Part shown: positions 7,472 through 15,574 of the stretch, one piece after another | Numbering within the stretch: the stretch's first letter is position 1 | Layout: each line of letters begins with the position of its first letter | Assembly: GCF_001411805.1 (NCBI RefSeq) | Contig: NZ_CP007212.1 | Coordinates: 248,001-312,000, forward strand | Direction: 5' to 3' | Length of the DNA: 64,000 nucleotides | Origin: Burkholderia plantarii | GTDB lineage: Bacteria; Pseudomonadota; Gammaproteobacteria; Burkholderiales; Burkholderiaceae | Position numbers and translations under genes: made by a program | Notes under the pieces: generated by a model | The model's input: the letters and a program-made list of their open reading frames with translations, nothing else | What the model was told of the DNA's origin: nothing | Databases searched by the model: none

Positions 7472-8421
7472 GCCGCGATCCGTCCGACGTCGGTCGGCGC
7501 CGCTGGCTGCGAGAATCGACCGCGCTCGTGCTCGGCGTGACGGTGGCCGCCTGGGGCCTTCGCGCGGCGGCGGCGTCGATCAATCCCGGCTCGGCGAGTG
7601 CGTCGGCGGGTGCAGCGGCAGGGGCGTCGGCAGGCGCGCCTGCCGCGGTCCCGCCGGGGCGCGTCGTCGTGATCGGCGGGGCACTCGGCGAGATCGTCTA
7701 CGCGCTCGGCTGCGAGGGTCGGCTGGTCGGCACCGATACGACCTGCACGTTCCCGCCGGCGGTGCGCGCGCTGCCGAAGATCGGCTACCAGCGCACGGTG
7801 TCGGCCGAAAGCCTGCTCGCGCTGCGTCCCGACCTCGTGCTGGCCTCGGCGGAGGCGGGGCCGCCCACGGCGCTCGATCAGGTGCGGCAGGCGGGGGTGC
7901 GGGTCGAGCTGTTCGCCGAGCGGCACGACCCGTCCTCGACGCGCGACAAGATCACCGGCATGGCGGCGGCGCTCGGCGCGCAGGCGGCGGGCCGAGCGCT
8001 GGCGGCGAAGTTCGACCACGACTGGGCGCGCGCGATGGCCACCGCGGCTCCGCCGCCCCTGCGCGTGCTGTTCGTGATGGATCCGGTGGGGCGCCAGCCG
8101 ATGGTGGCGGGCCGGCATACGGGGGCCGACGCGATGCTGCGCTACGCCGGCGTGACGAACGTGATCGGCGACGCCGACGGCTACAAGGTGCTGACCTCGG
8201 AGGCGCTGGTGGCCGCCCAGCCCGACGTGGTGCTGACCACCGACGATACCTTGCAGGCGGTCGGCGGCCCGGCGCGCCTGCTGGCCACGGCCGGGTTCTC
8301 GATGACGCCGGCCGGCCGCGCGTCGCGCGTGGTGTCGCTCGACTCGCTGTTCCTGCTCGGCTTCGGGCCGCGCATGCCGGAGGCCGTGATCGCGCTGCGG
8401 CGCAGGCTGGCCGCGGCCTGA
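7468..8421 (+). CDS. hmuT: periplasmic hemin-binding protein
   Basis: This 317-aa substrate-binding protein belongs to the BtuF/HmuT family, which delivers heme to an ABC permease. The N-terminus has twin arginines and a hydrophobic stretch (GRRRWLRES, then VLGVTVAAWGL), consistent with Tat or Sec export. An Ala/Gly-rich linker follows, then VVVIGGALGEIVYALG and RLVGTDTTCTFP typical of the fold. It begins in the stop codon of the HemS-like gene. The usual next genes, hmuU (permease) and hmuV (ATPase), are absent; a convergent diguanylate cyclase gene follows instead. Confidence 0.92.
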   Translation: MSRDPSDVGRRRWLRESTALVLGVTVAAWGLRAAAASINPGSASASAGAAAGASAGAPAAVPPGRVVVIGGALGEIVYALGCEGRLVGTDTTCTFPPAVRALPKIGYQRTVSAESLLALRPDLVLASAEAGPPTALDQVRQAGVRVELFAERHDPSSTRDKITGMAAALGAQAAGRALAAKFDHDWARAMATAAPPPLRVLFVMDPVGRQPMVAGRHTGADAMLRYAGVTNVIGDADGYKVLTSEALVAAQPDVVLTTDDTLQAVGGPARLLATAGFSMTPAGRASRVVSLDSLFLLGFGPRMPEAVIALRRRLAAA

Positions 8422-8566
8422 GGCGCCACGGCATGGTGCGCGCGCGGTCGGAACGGCGGTCGGGCGGCGCGGCCGACGCACTTCAGATCGGCCGCATCGG
8501 TTCGGCCGGCGGCATCTCGCAGCCCGCCATCGGCGCCGCGAACGCCTGGCGGCGCGCCGGCCCGGC

Positions 8567-9655
8567 TCAGGCCGAGATCACGGCGCGGTTGCGTCCGCCG
8601 CGCTTGGCCTGATAGAGCGCGGCGTCGGCGGCCTCGATCAGCGCCGTGGTCGATCCGCTCGGCGTGGCGATCGTGCAGGCGCCGCCGATGCTGACCGTGA
8701 CGATGCCGTCGGCCGCGCCGCCCGTATGCGGCACCTGCATGGCGGCCACCTCGAGGCGGATCTTCTCGGCCACCAGGCGCGCGCCGCCGGCCGGCGTGCC
8801 GGGCAGCACGACGCCGAACTCCTCGCCGCCGAAGCGCGCGGCGAGATCGCCGGGCCGGCTCATGCAGCGTTGCAGCGCGGCGCCCACCTGCCGCAGCACG
8901 TCGTCGCCGGCCACGTGGCCGTAGGTGTCGTTGTACTGCTTGAAGCGGTCGACGTCGATCATCAGCATCGACAGCTCGGCACCCTCGCGCAGACTTTTGC
9001 GCCATTCCCCGTCGAGATAGGTATCGAGATAACGTCGGTTCGGCAGCGAGGTGAGGCCGTCCGACTGCGAGAGCCGTTCGAGTTCGCGATTCGCGATCAG
9101 CAGTTCCTCCTGCGACTGTCGCAGGGCGCGGTACGCCGTGTTCAGCTGCAGCAGGTTCACGTAGGCGCGTGAGTGATAGCGGATCCGCGCGACCAGCTCG
9201 ACGCGGTCGGGTAGCTTGATCAGGTAGTCGTTCGCGCCGATCTCGAAGGCGGCCTGCTTGATGCGCGGCTCCTCCTTGGTGGACAGCACGATGATCGGCA
9301 CGTCGCGCAGCTCCGGCGTGCGGCGGTATTGCTGCACGAGCGTGAGGCCGTCGATCTCGGGCATCACGAGATCCTGCAGGATCAGCGTCGGCTTGGTCTG
9401 GCGCGCGGTGTCGAGCGCCTGCGCCGCGTGCTGGCAGTAGCGCAGCTCGATGCCGGTTTCGCCGGCCAGTGCCTGACGCACCGCCTCGCGCACGATCGGC
9501 TGATCGTCGACGAGCAGGACCACCGCCGTATCGGATGTCGCGGAGTGGGCAGGCAATGCGCGCCGCGCCGCCTCGAGCACGGCGTCGTCGCCCTGCGGGC
9601 CGCTGCCCGACTCCTCGGGCCGATGGTTCGGCGCGCCGGCCGGTTCCAGTTCCAT
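8567..9655 (-). CDS. response regulator diguanylate cyclase (REC-GGEEF, WspR-like)
   Basis: This 362-aa protein has a receiver domain at about residues 45-165, with DD at 50-51, phospho-acceptor Asp95 and Lys147. A helical linker (165-195) leads to a diguanylate cyclase domain with GGEEF at 276-280. An intact inhibitory I-site, RPGD at 267-270, lies five residues before it. It should make cyclic-di-GMP when phosphorylated and be product-inhibited. The domain order is that of WspR, but no Wsp chemosensory genes are adjacent, so its kinase is unknown. It converges on the end of the heme operon. Confidence 0.93.
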   Translation of the reverse strand: MELEPAGAPNHRPEESGSGPQGDDAVLEAARRALPAHSATSDTAVVLLVDDQPIVREAVRQALAGETGIELRYCQHAAQALDTARQTKPTLILQDLVMPEIDGLTLVQQYRRTPELRDVPIIVLSTKEEPRIKQAAFEIGANDYLIKLPDRVELVARIRYHSRAYVNLLQLNTAYRALRQSQEELLIANRELERLSQSDGLTSLPNRRYLDTYLDGEWRKSLREGAELSMLMIDVDRFKQYNDTYGHVAGDDVLRQVGAALQRCMSRPGDLAARFGGEEFGVVLPGTPAGGARLVAEKIRLEVAAMQVPHTGGAADGIVTVSIGGACTIATPSGSTTALIEAADAALYQAKRGGRNRAVISA

Positions 9656-10182
9656 GCGTGGTTTCCTTCAGAATGCGCAATGCGTTGCCGGGCCCGGCGG
9701 GCAACCTGCCGATCTCCGCGCCGGCGCCGGCGCACGCGGCGTCGGGCCGCTGCATCCGCGTGCCCGGCTCCAGGCACGGAGGGCGGGGCAGGTGGATGCG
9801 GCCGGGGAGGATCGGGACGAATGCCGGTAGCCGGTGGATCGATGCCCGATATACGTGGGCGCCGCCGTACCGGATGCGAAAGCGTCGTCGCGTCGGGCCG
9901 GCGGCCGGCGCGCCGTGCGTCCTCGGACCCACCGGTCGCCTCGCACAGTCGCGGCGGCGCCGCTCGCCCGCGGGGCCGCGCGGCTGTCACCGCTCGGCCC
10001 GGTCGGGGTACGCGGGTTTTCCTGGCCGCCGGGAATGCATTGTAGGCTGCACCGGAAAAGCCCGCAGCGGATTTGCGGCAGGCGGGCGGCGGTGGCGCCG
10101 CGCGCACGGTGCCTGCCCACAGCCGCCTGGGGACAAGTGCTGTGCGTCGCGACCTGTGCCGGAGGCAGCGGACGCCGCGCGT
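9656..10182. other. 527-nt intergenic region with no supported gene
   Basis: This very GC-rich stretch lies between two minus-strand genes. The open frames crossing it are long only because stop codons are rare in such sequence; their products are Arg/Pro/Ala-rich without domains. It probably holds the promoter of the diguanylate cyclase gene, but I cannot point to one. Confidence 0.6.
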
Positions 10183-10596
10183 TCAGACCGAGCAGCGCGC
10201 GAGGTGGAAGCGCAGCGTCGCCTCGTCGGGCTCGCCGTCGCCGCTGCGCGGCGGGTAGACGGCGATCGTCGTGCCGGCCGCGGCGTTGCGTTCGAGCGTG
10301 ATGCGCCAGTCGTCGGCTTCGGAGTGCGGGCCGACCAGTACCGTCGCGACGGCGCCCTGCCGGTTGACGCGCGAGCGCGACAGGCGGCTGGACAGGCATT
10401 GCTCGATCTGGGGCGCGGCCAGCGCCGACGACACGTAGATCATCGCGCCCGGCGGCGTGCCGATCGCGGCGGCCTGGGATTGGGCGAGCGGGCGCGGGCC
10501 GTCGCTGCTGCTGCCGCAGCCGGCCAGCGCGGCGGCCGTGCCGGCGAGCAGCGCACAGGCCGCGATTCGTTTCGGTGCATTCATCAATGGCTTCAT
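10183..10596 (-). CDS. small putative lipoprotein
   Basis: This 137-aa protein has a type II signal peptide: basic start (MKPLMNAPKRI), hydrophobic core and lipobox LAGC, so it is probably anchored in the envelope by a lipidated Cys. The mature part (about 110 residues) has three further cysteines or short conserved-looking patches but no domain I recognise. The start at 10596 places the signal peptide correctly; another ATG four codons later would also work. An upstream frame adding 20 residues would bury the signal. Function is unknown. Confidence 0.7.
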   Translation of the reverse strand: MKPLMNAPKRIAACALLAGTAAALAGCGSSSDGPRPLAQSQAAAIGTPPGAMIYVSSALAAPQIEQCLSSRLSRSRVNRQGAVATVLVGPHSEADDWRITLERNAAAGTTIAVYPPRSGDGEPDEATLRFHLARCSV

Positions 10597-11037
10597 TCTC
10601 GGGTGCGGGTCCGTCAACGCATCGTCGGCCGGCGCCCCGAAGCGGCCGTCGGCCAACGATGTCGGGGCAGGCTAGCAAGCGTGGCGGGTCGAGGATGTTA
10701 AAAATTGTGTTTGCACGGCGTCTCGCGTAGGATGCGCCGCTTTTGTCGGGCGAACGTAAGCGCATCGGAAGTTCGTGCCGACCGTCCGATCAGCCCCCGA
10801 AACGTGCCTTTCGCGTATCTCGTAAAACAATGCCACGCCTTACGCTTGGGCATTCCCTTATGTCTGAATATCTCATATTGCGTATGCATTTCGGCATGCC
10901 TATCGTTCGGAATGGCGCGCCGGAATCGGGGCAGCGCATTCCGGGCGTTCAACAATATGAATCAGTAATTCCTATGCCGAGACCATCCGGCGCGAAGGCA
11001 CGCGCAGGCCACAACAAGATTTGCAACGGAGACGACC
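10597..11037. other. divergent intergenic region before the OFA transporter
   Basis: This 441-nt region separates the minus-strand lipoprotein gene from the plus-strand transporter. It is less GC-rich from about 10800 onward, as expected for regulatory DNA. No gene or clear operator is recognised. Confidence 0.5.
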
Positions 11038-12441
11038 ATGAGTAGTGTCATCGAGCCCGCCGGTAGCGCGGGCACCCCGTCCTTCCTGTCCAAGGAAGCG
11101 ACGATCGCCCGTCCGGGGTTCTCGCGATGGATGGTGCCGCCCGCGGCGCTCGCGGTCCACCTCTGCATCGGGCAGGCTTATGCGTTCTCCGTGTTCAACG
11201 GTCCGCTCACGAAGGTGATCGGCATCACGTCGTCGGCCGCTGGCGACTGGACGCTCACCACGCTCGGCTGGATTTTCTCGCTCGCGATCGTGTTTCTCGG
11301 CCTGTCGGCGGCGTTCGCCGGCAAGTGGCTCGAGCGCGTCGGCCCGCGCCGCACCATGCTGACGGCCGCCTGCTGCTTCGGCGGCGGCTTCATCGTGGCG
11401 GCGATCGGCGTCTGGCTGCACCAGATCTGGCTGCTCTATCTCGGCTACGGCGTGATCGGCGGGATCGGCCTCGGGCTCGGCTACGTGTCGCCGGTCTCGA
11501 CGCTGATCCGCTGGTTCCCGGACCGCCGCGGCATGGCGACCGGCATGGCGATCATGGGCTTCGGCGGCGGCGCAATGATCGCCGCGCCGCTGTCGGTGGC
11601 GCTGATGAATCACTTCAAGAGCGCGACCAGCGTGGGCGTGGCCGAAACCTTCGTGGTGCTCGGCATCGCCTATTTCATCTCGATGACGATCGGCGCGTTC
11701 GCGATCCGCGTGCCGGCGCCGGGCTGGAAGCCGGCCGGCTGGGAGCCGCCGGCGCAGTCGACCAACAAGATGATCACCTCGCGCCACGTCCATATCGACC
11801 AGGCGCTGAAGACGCCGCAGTTCTACCTGATCTGGCTGGTGCTGTTCCTGAACGTGACGGCCGGCATCGGCATCCTCGGCCAGGCTTCGGTGATGATCCA
11901 GGAAAGCTTCAAGGACACCGTGTCGGCCGCGGCGGCCGCCGGCTTCGTCGGCCTGCTGTCGCTGTTCAACATGGGCGGGCGCTTCGTGTGGGCGTCGGCG
12001 TCGGACTGGGTGGGCCGCAAGAACACCTATTTCATCTTCTTCGTGCTCGGCGCGGTGCTCTACTACTGCGTGCCGCAGTTCGCGGCGGGCGGCCACATCG
12101 CGCTGTTCGTGCTGGCCTACGGCGTGATCCTGTCGATGTACGGCGGCGGCTTCTCGACCGTGCCGGCCTACCTCGCCGACATGTTCGGCACTGCGTTCGT
12201 GGGCGGCATCCACGGCCGCCTGCTGACGGCCTGGGCCGCGGCCGGCGTGGCCGGCCCGGTGCTGGTCAACTACATCCGCGCGTACCAGGTGGGCCATGGC
12301 GTGGCGAAGGCCGACGCCTACACGATGACGGTTCACCTGATGGCGGTGCTGCTGGTGGTGGGCTTCTTCTGCAACCTGCTGGTCCGGCGCGTGGCCGATC
12401 AACACTACATGTCCGACGCGCAACTCGCGGCCGGCAAATAA
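11038..12441 (+). CDS. OFA-family major facilitator (oxalate/formate antiporter type)
   Basis: This 467-aa inner-membrane protein has about twelve hydrophobic segments and the loop pattern of OxlT-like OFA transporters: IGQAYAFSVFNGPL in the first membrane segment, WLERVGPRR between segments 2 and 3, then GLGYVSPVSTLIRWFPDRRG. It likely exchanges small carboxylates, but the exact substrate cannot be read from sequence. A 47-aa single-span protein is encoded ten bases downstream and is probably its small partner. No oxalate-degrading genes are adjacent. The start is the ATG following GGAGACGACC. Confidence 0.9.
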   Translation: MSSVIEPAGSAGTPSFLSKEATIARPGFSRWMVPPAALAVHLCIGQAYAFSVFNGPLTKVIGITSSAAGDWTLTTLGWIFSLAIVFLGLSAAFAGKWLERVGPRRTMLTAACCFGGGFIVAAIGVWLHQIWLLYLGYGVIGGIGLGLGYVSPVSTLIRWFPDRRGMATGMAIMGFGGGAMIAAPLSVALMNHFKSATSVGVAETFVVLGIAYFISMTIGAFAIRVPAPGWKPAGWEPPAQSTNKMITSRHVHIDQALKTPQFYLIWLVLFLNVTAGIGILGQASVMIQESFKDTVSAAAAAGFVGLLSLFNMGGRFVWASASDWVGRKNTYFIFFVLGAVLYYCVPQFAAGGHIALFVLAYGVILSMYGGGFSTVPAYLADMFGTAFVGGIHGRLLTAWAAAGVAGPVLVNYIRAYQVGHGVAKADAYTMTVHLMAVLLVVGFFCNLLVRRVADQHYMSDAQLAAGK

Positions 12442-12451
12442 GGAGACCGTG

Positions 12452-12595
12452 ATGACCGAACTCTCGACCCGCAGCGGCGGCAGCGAGCACCCGACCAACA
12501 AGGGCCTGCTCGTGGTGTTCTGGCTCTACGTGCTGATTCCGCTGGTGTGGGGCGTGTTCAACACGCTCGCCCAGGCGCTGAAGCTGTTCCAGTAA
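12452..12595 (+). CDS. MFS transporter small subunit (single-span membrane peptide)
   Basis: This 47-aa open frame begins ten bases after the OFA transporter stop, behind AGGAGACC. It encodes a polar N-terminus (MTELSTRSGGSEHPTNKG), one hydrophobic helix (LLVVFWLYVLIPLVWGVF) and a short amphipathic tail. Small partners of this type are annotated next to OFA-family transporters in other proteobacteria. Coupling, ribosome-binding site and membrane helix support a real gene despite its size. A strong terminator follows. Confidence 0.8.
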   Translation: MTELSTRSGGSEHPTNKGLLVVFWLYVLIPLVWGVFNTLAQALKLFQ

Positions 12596-12631
12596 GCGGC
12601 GCCCGCCGGCCCTGGCCGGCCTCGCCCGAGG

Positions 12632-12664
12632 AAGTCCCGTCCGCTCGCGCGGCGGGACTTTTTT
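12632..12664 (+). terminator. Rho-independent terminator of the OFA transporter operon
   Basis: AAGTCCCG (12632-12639) pairs with CGGGACTT (12653-12660), with further inner CGC/GCG pairing, and a T-run follows. It lies 36 nt after the small-subunit gene. Confidence 0.85.
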
Positions 12665-12760
12665 CATGGTGGTGGACGGCTTCGTCCGATTTCGCCCGAC
12701 CGGGCAAAGATCGCGCAGCTGTGCTTTACTTCCCCGCTTGAGGAAACGAGGAGCGAAGGG

Positions 12761-13630
12761 ATGGATATCGGATTTGTCGGGCTCGGCGAAATGGGCAGCG
12801 CGATTGCCGCGAACCTGTTGAGGGCGGGCCACCGCGTGCGGGTCTGGAACCGCTCGCCTGAGAAGGCCGCGCCGCTCGTCGCGCAGGGCGCGCAATTGGC
12901 GGCCACGATCGAGGACGCCTTCGCCGGCGACCTGGTGCTGTCGATGCTGGCCGACGACGCGGCCGTGCGCGGCGTGTTCGACGCGGGGCTGCTGGAGCAG
13001 GCGCCGCGCGGGCTGATCCACGTGAACATGGCGACCATTTCGGTCGCGCTGGCCGAGCGGCTGGCGCACGCGCATGCCGAACGCGGCCTGCACTACGTGG
13101 CGGCGCCGGTGCTCGGGCGCCCGAACGTGGCCGCGCTGGGGCAGCTGACGATCGTCGCGGCCGGTCCGGCCGAGGCGATCGACCGCGTGCAGCCGGCCTT
13201 CGACGTGATCGGCAAGAAGACCTGGCGGCTCGGCTCGCTGCCGCAGCACGCGAACGCGGTGAAGCTCGCGGCAAATTTCTCGATCGCCTCGGCGATCGAG
13301 ACGATGGGCGAGGCCGCCGCGATGCTGGTCGGGCACGGCGTGGCCGTCAGCGACTACATCGACGTGATCACCAACAGCATCCTGCCGGGGCCGGTCTACC
13401 AAGGCTACGGCACCATGATCGCCGAGCGCCGCTACGAGCCGGCCATGTTCAAGGCGCGGCTCGGGCTGAAGGACGTGCGGCTCGCGCTCGAGGCGGCCGA
13501 CGCGGTGTCGGTGCCGATGCCGGTTGGCAGCGTGCTGCGCGACAACCTGATCGACGCGATCGCGCACGGCGACGGCGAGCGCGACTTCGCGGTGCTGGGC
13601 GAGGTGGCCGCGCGCCGCGCGGGACGCTGA
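12761..13630 (+). CDS. NAD(P)-dependent beta-hydroxyacid dehydrogenase-like oxidoreductase
   Basis: This 289-aa protein opens with the Rossmann motif GFVGLGEMGSAIAANLL followed by RVWNRSPEK, which suggests NADP preference. The 6-phosphogluconate/3-hydroxyisobutyrate dehydrogenase family layout follows. The substrate-site block AAPVLGRPN replaces the usual D-A-P-V-S-G-G, and the Lys region reads NAVKLAANF with the catalytic-type Lys present. This places it in the broad 3-hydroxyisobutyrate/glyoxylate/imine reductase superfamily. The substrate is undetermined. It is monocistronic with GAGGAAACGAGGAG upstream. Confidence 0.85.
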   Translation: MDIGFVGLGEMGSAIAANLLRAGHRVRVWNRSPEKAAPLVAQGAQLAATIEDAFAGDLVLSMLADDAAVRGVFDAGLLEQAPRGLIHVNMATISVALAERLAHAHAERGLHYVAAPVLGRPNVAALGQLTIVAAGPAEAIDRVQPAFDVIGKKTWRLGSLPQHANAVKLAANFSIASAIETMGEAAAMLVGHGVAVSDYIDVITNSILPGPVYQGYGTMIAERRYEPAMFKARLGLKDVRLALEAADAVSVPMPVGSVLRDNLIDAIAHGDGERDFAVLGEVAARRAGR

Positions 13631-13789
13631 GCGCGGGCGGGGCGCGGCGCCGTTCGCGCGCCGCCACGACCGGTGCGTCGGGCACGCGCCTCGTCGGGTT
13701 CGCCGGCGGGGCGGCCCGTATCATCGTGATCCGCCGGCCGGCGGCCCGAGGTGCCGCCGGCCGTGTTTTTCTTGCATGACGAGGTATCG

Positions 13790-14425
13790 ATGAGTTTGCA
13801 TACGTGGGGTCTGTTCCTGGCGACGATGTTCGTGGTGTCGGCGATGCCGGGGCCGAACATGTTGCTGGTGATGTCGCACGGCGCGCGCTACGGGATGCGC
13901 CGGTCGGCGGCCACCATGGCCGGCGCGCTGCTCGCGCTGGTGCTGATGTTCCTGGTGTCGGCGGCCGGGCTCGGCGTGTTCCTCGAAGCGTGGCCGCGCA
14001 TGTTCGACGCGTTGCGGCTGGCCGGCGCCGCTTATCTGATCTACCTCGGCGTCAAGGCGTGGCGCGCGCGCGTGGACGATGCGCGGGCCGTCGACGCGGC
14101 CGCCGCGGCGCCGGCCGCGTTCGCGACGCCCGGCGCGCTGTTCCGCAACGGCTTCCTGGTATCGGGCAGCAACCCGAAGGCGCTGCTGTTCGCGGCGGCG
14201 CTCACGCCGCAGTTCATCGATCCGGCCGCGCCGAAGCTGCCGCAGTTCGCGTCGCTGGTCGTGACGCTGGCGATCTGCGAGGTGAGCTGGTATCTCGTCT
14301 ACTGCGGGTTCGGCACGCGGATCGGCGCGACGCTCAAGAGCGCGCGCGTGGTGCGGATCTTCAATCGCCTGACGGGCGGCGTGTTCGTCGGCTTCGGCGC
14401 GGCGATGGCGCTGGTGCGCCACTGA
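13790..14425 (+). CDS. LysE/RhtB-family amino-acid exporter
   Basis: This 211-aa membrane protein has the family opening FVVSAMPGPNMLLVMSHGARYG and about six hydrophobic segments, including the conserved GFLVSGSNPKALLFAAALTPQF. Such proteins export amino acids or homoserine lactone-type compounds; the substrate is not deducible. The start is chosen at the ATG with GAGGT five bases upstream. An in-frame ATG 39 nt earlier lacks a site. A strong terminator follows 29 nt after the stop. Confidence 0.9.
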   Translation: MSLHTWGLFLATMFVVSAMPGPNMLLVMSHGARYGMRRSAATMAGALLALVLMFLVSAAGLGVFLEAWPRMFDALRLAGAAYLIYLGVKAWRARVDDARAVDAAAAAPAAFATPGALFRNGFLVSGSNPKALLFAAALTPQFIDPAAPKLPQFASLVVTLAICEVSWYLVYCGFGTRIGATLKSARVVRIFNRLTGGVFVGFGAAMALVRH

Positions 14426-14454
14426 GCCGGGCGCCGGCGCCGGCGTCAAAAGAC

Positions 14455-14489
14455 AACCCCGCTGCACGCGTCGCGCAGCGGGGTTTTTT
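14455..14489 (+). terminator. Rho-independent terminator of the LysE-type exporter gene
   Basis: A perfect 11-bp stem, AACCCCGCTGC (14455-14465) with its complement (14475-14485), is followed by T. Confidence 0.9.
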
Positions 14490-14585
14490 CATGGGTGACT
14501 GTCGGAGGTCGATCGTGCCCCATCGATACCGTGCCGACTCCGCAACAACCCGCAAGGGAAAATCCTTATTTTCTGTATGGAAATG

Positions 14586-14614
14586 TTGCGTTGCGTCATC
14601 GGCTCGGGTATAGT
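14586..14614 (+). promoter_or_regulatory. sigma-70 promoter of a candidate small RNA
   Basis: TTGCGT at 14586-14591 and TATAGT at 14609-14614 are exactly 17 nt apart. No protein start follows before the terminator at 14653, so the promoter most likely drives a short RNA. Confidence 0.6.
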
Positions 14615-14619
14615 TGGAA

Positions 14620-14681
14620 CTGTCTCCTCCATGTCTCCTCTGATATGGATTCAGCCCGCCTTTTCAGGCGGGCTTTTTTTC
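14620..14681 (+). ncRNA. candidate small RNA with tandem CUCCUC motifs
   Basis: Transcription starting about 7 nt after the -10 gives an RNA of about 60 nt. It has an unpaired leader containing TGTCTCCTCC and ATGTCTCCTC, both complementary to Shine-Dalgarno sequences, and then a perfect terminator hairpin (AGCCCGCC with GGCGGGCT). The layout resembles the element at 2020-2070 and is typical of small RNAs that bind ribosome-binding sites. The small reading frames here lack ribosome-binding sites. Confidence 0.5.
14653..14681 (+). terminator. Rho-independent terminator
   Basis: An 8-bp stem (14653-14660 with 14667-14674), loop TTTTCA, is followed by seven or more T. It ends the small-RNA candidate and lies between it and the convergent OmpW gene. 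Confidence 0.88.
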
Positions 14682-14721
14682 GTCCATCGCTTTCGTCGGA
14701 CGATCTCCCGGCCGCCCCGCG

Positions 14722-15558
14722 TCAGAACTTGTACGACAGCGCGAGGTAGCTGATGATCGGGTTCGCCTTCAGGTCGCCCTTCGTCTCGGCGAGCGTCGAG
14801 CCGTCGGCCGCCTTGATCGTCACGGTCGAGGTGGTCTTCAGCGGGATGTAGGTCACCGATGCGATCAATCCCCAGTGCTCGCTGATCGAGTAGGTCAGGC
14901 CCGCGTTGAACACGGGCTGCCACGACGACGACGCCTTCGCCGACACCTGCGTGGTGCCGGGCTTGCCGGCGCCCGCCGCGAGGATCGAGCCGAGGTTGTC
15001 CTGCGTCTGCTTGATGAAGTTGTTGCTGAGCTGCAGGTCGCTGAACCAGTTGTACGACACGCCGACGCCGACGAACGGCCGCAGCTTCGCGTTGGCGTTC
15101 GCGAAGTAGTACTGCAGGATCACGGCCGGGCTCCACTGGCGCACGCTCTTCACGATCGGGTTGACCGCGCCGAGCTCGATGTTCTGCGTGCCGAGCGCGC
15201 CGGCCGGCCCGGGCGGCACGATCGTGCCGCTGCCGGACACCTGGAATACCGGCGGCACGCCGGCCACCGAGGTCACCGCGACGTGGTCGGTGAAGAAGTG
15301 GCTGATCGTCAGGCCGAGCGTGTCCGAGTTGTTGGTGCTGAGCCCGGTGCCAGGCGAATTGAACGAGGGCGGCAGGCTCAGTGGCGTGTTGATCGGCGTC
15401 GGCGCCACGTTGGTGGTCAGCGACGTGCTGCTCTGGACCGGCGCGATGTGAAACCAGCCGAGGCCGATCACGTTGCTGCCGGCGCTCTGCGCGTGGGCCG
15501 CGCCCGCCGCGAGGCCGGCGGCGAGCGCAAGTGCGGCGCGAAGAAGGGTCTTGTTCAC
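14722..15558 (-). CDS. OmpW-family outer-membrane protein
   Basis: This 278-aa protein starts at GTG (15558) behind AGAGGA; the upstream extension has no ribosome-binding site. It has a signal peptide ending AGAAHAQ and the OmpW-like eight-stranded barrel pattern, with the typical segments VILQYYFANANAKLRPFVGVGVSY and GLIASVTYIPLKT, and ends in a C-terminal YKF with terminal Phe. OmpW porins form narrow hydrophobic channels. At 278 residues it is longer than E. coli OmpW because of inserts in the exposed loops. It follows the DUF2957 lipoprotein gene by 16 nt, probably as one operon. Confidence 0.9.
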   Translation of the reverse strand: MNKTLLRAALALAAGLAAGAAHAQSAGSNVIGLGWFHIAPVQSSTSLTTNVAPTPINTPLSLPPSFNSPGTGLSTNNSDTLGLTISHFFTDHVAVTSVAGVPPVFQVSGSGTIVPPGPAGALGTQNIELGAVNPIVKSVRQWSPAVILQYYFANANAKLRPFVGVGVSYNWFSDLQLSNNFIKQTQDNLGSILAAGAGKPGTTQVSAKASSSWQPVFNAGLTYSISEHWGLIASVTYIPLKTTSTVTIKAADGSTLAETKGDLKANPIISYLALSYKF

Positions 15559-15574
15559 GGGCAATCCTCTACGC

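Noticed and set aside
6847..9932. Long overlapping frames across hmuT and the diguanylate cyclase gene on both strands
   Set aside because: The real genes are fixed by motifs and coupling; these frames have Arg/Pro/Ala composition and no motifs.
9668..10765. A 365-aa minus-strand frame spanning the intergenic region and the lipoprotein gene
   Set aside because: It ignores the lipoprotein signal and reads a different frame; open only because stops are rare in GC-rich DNA.
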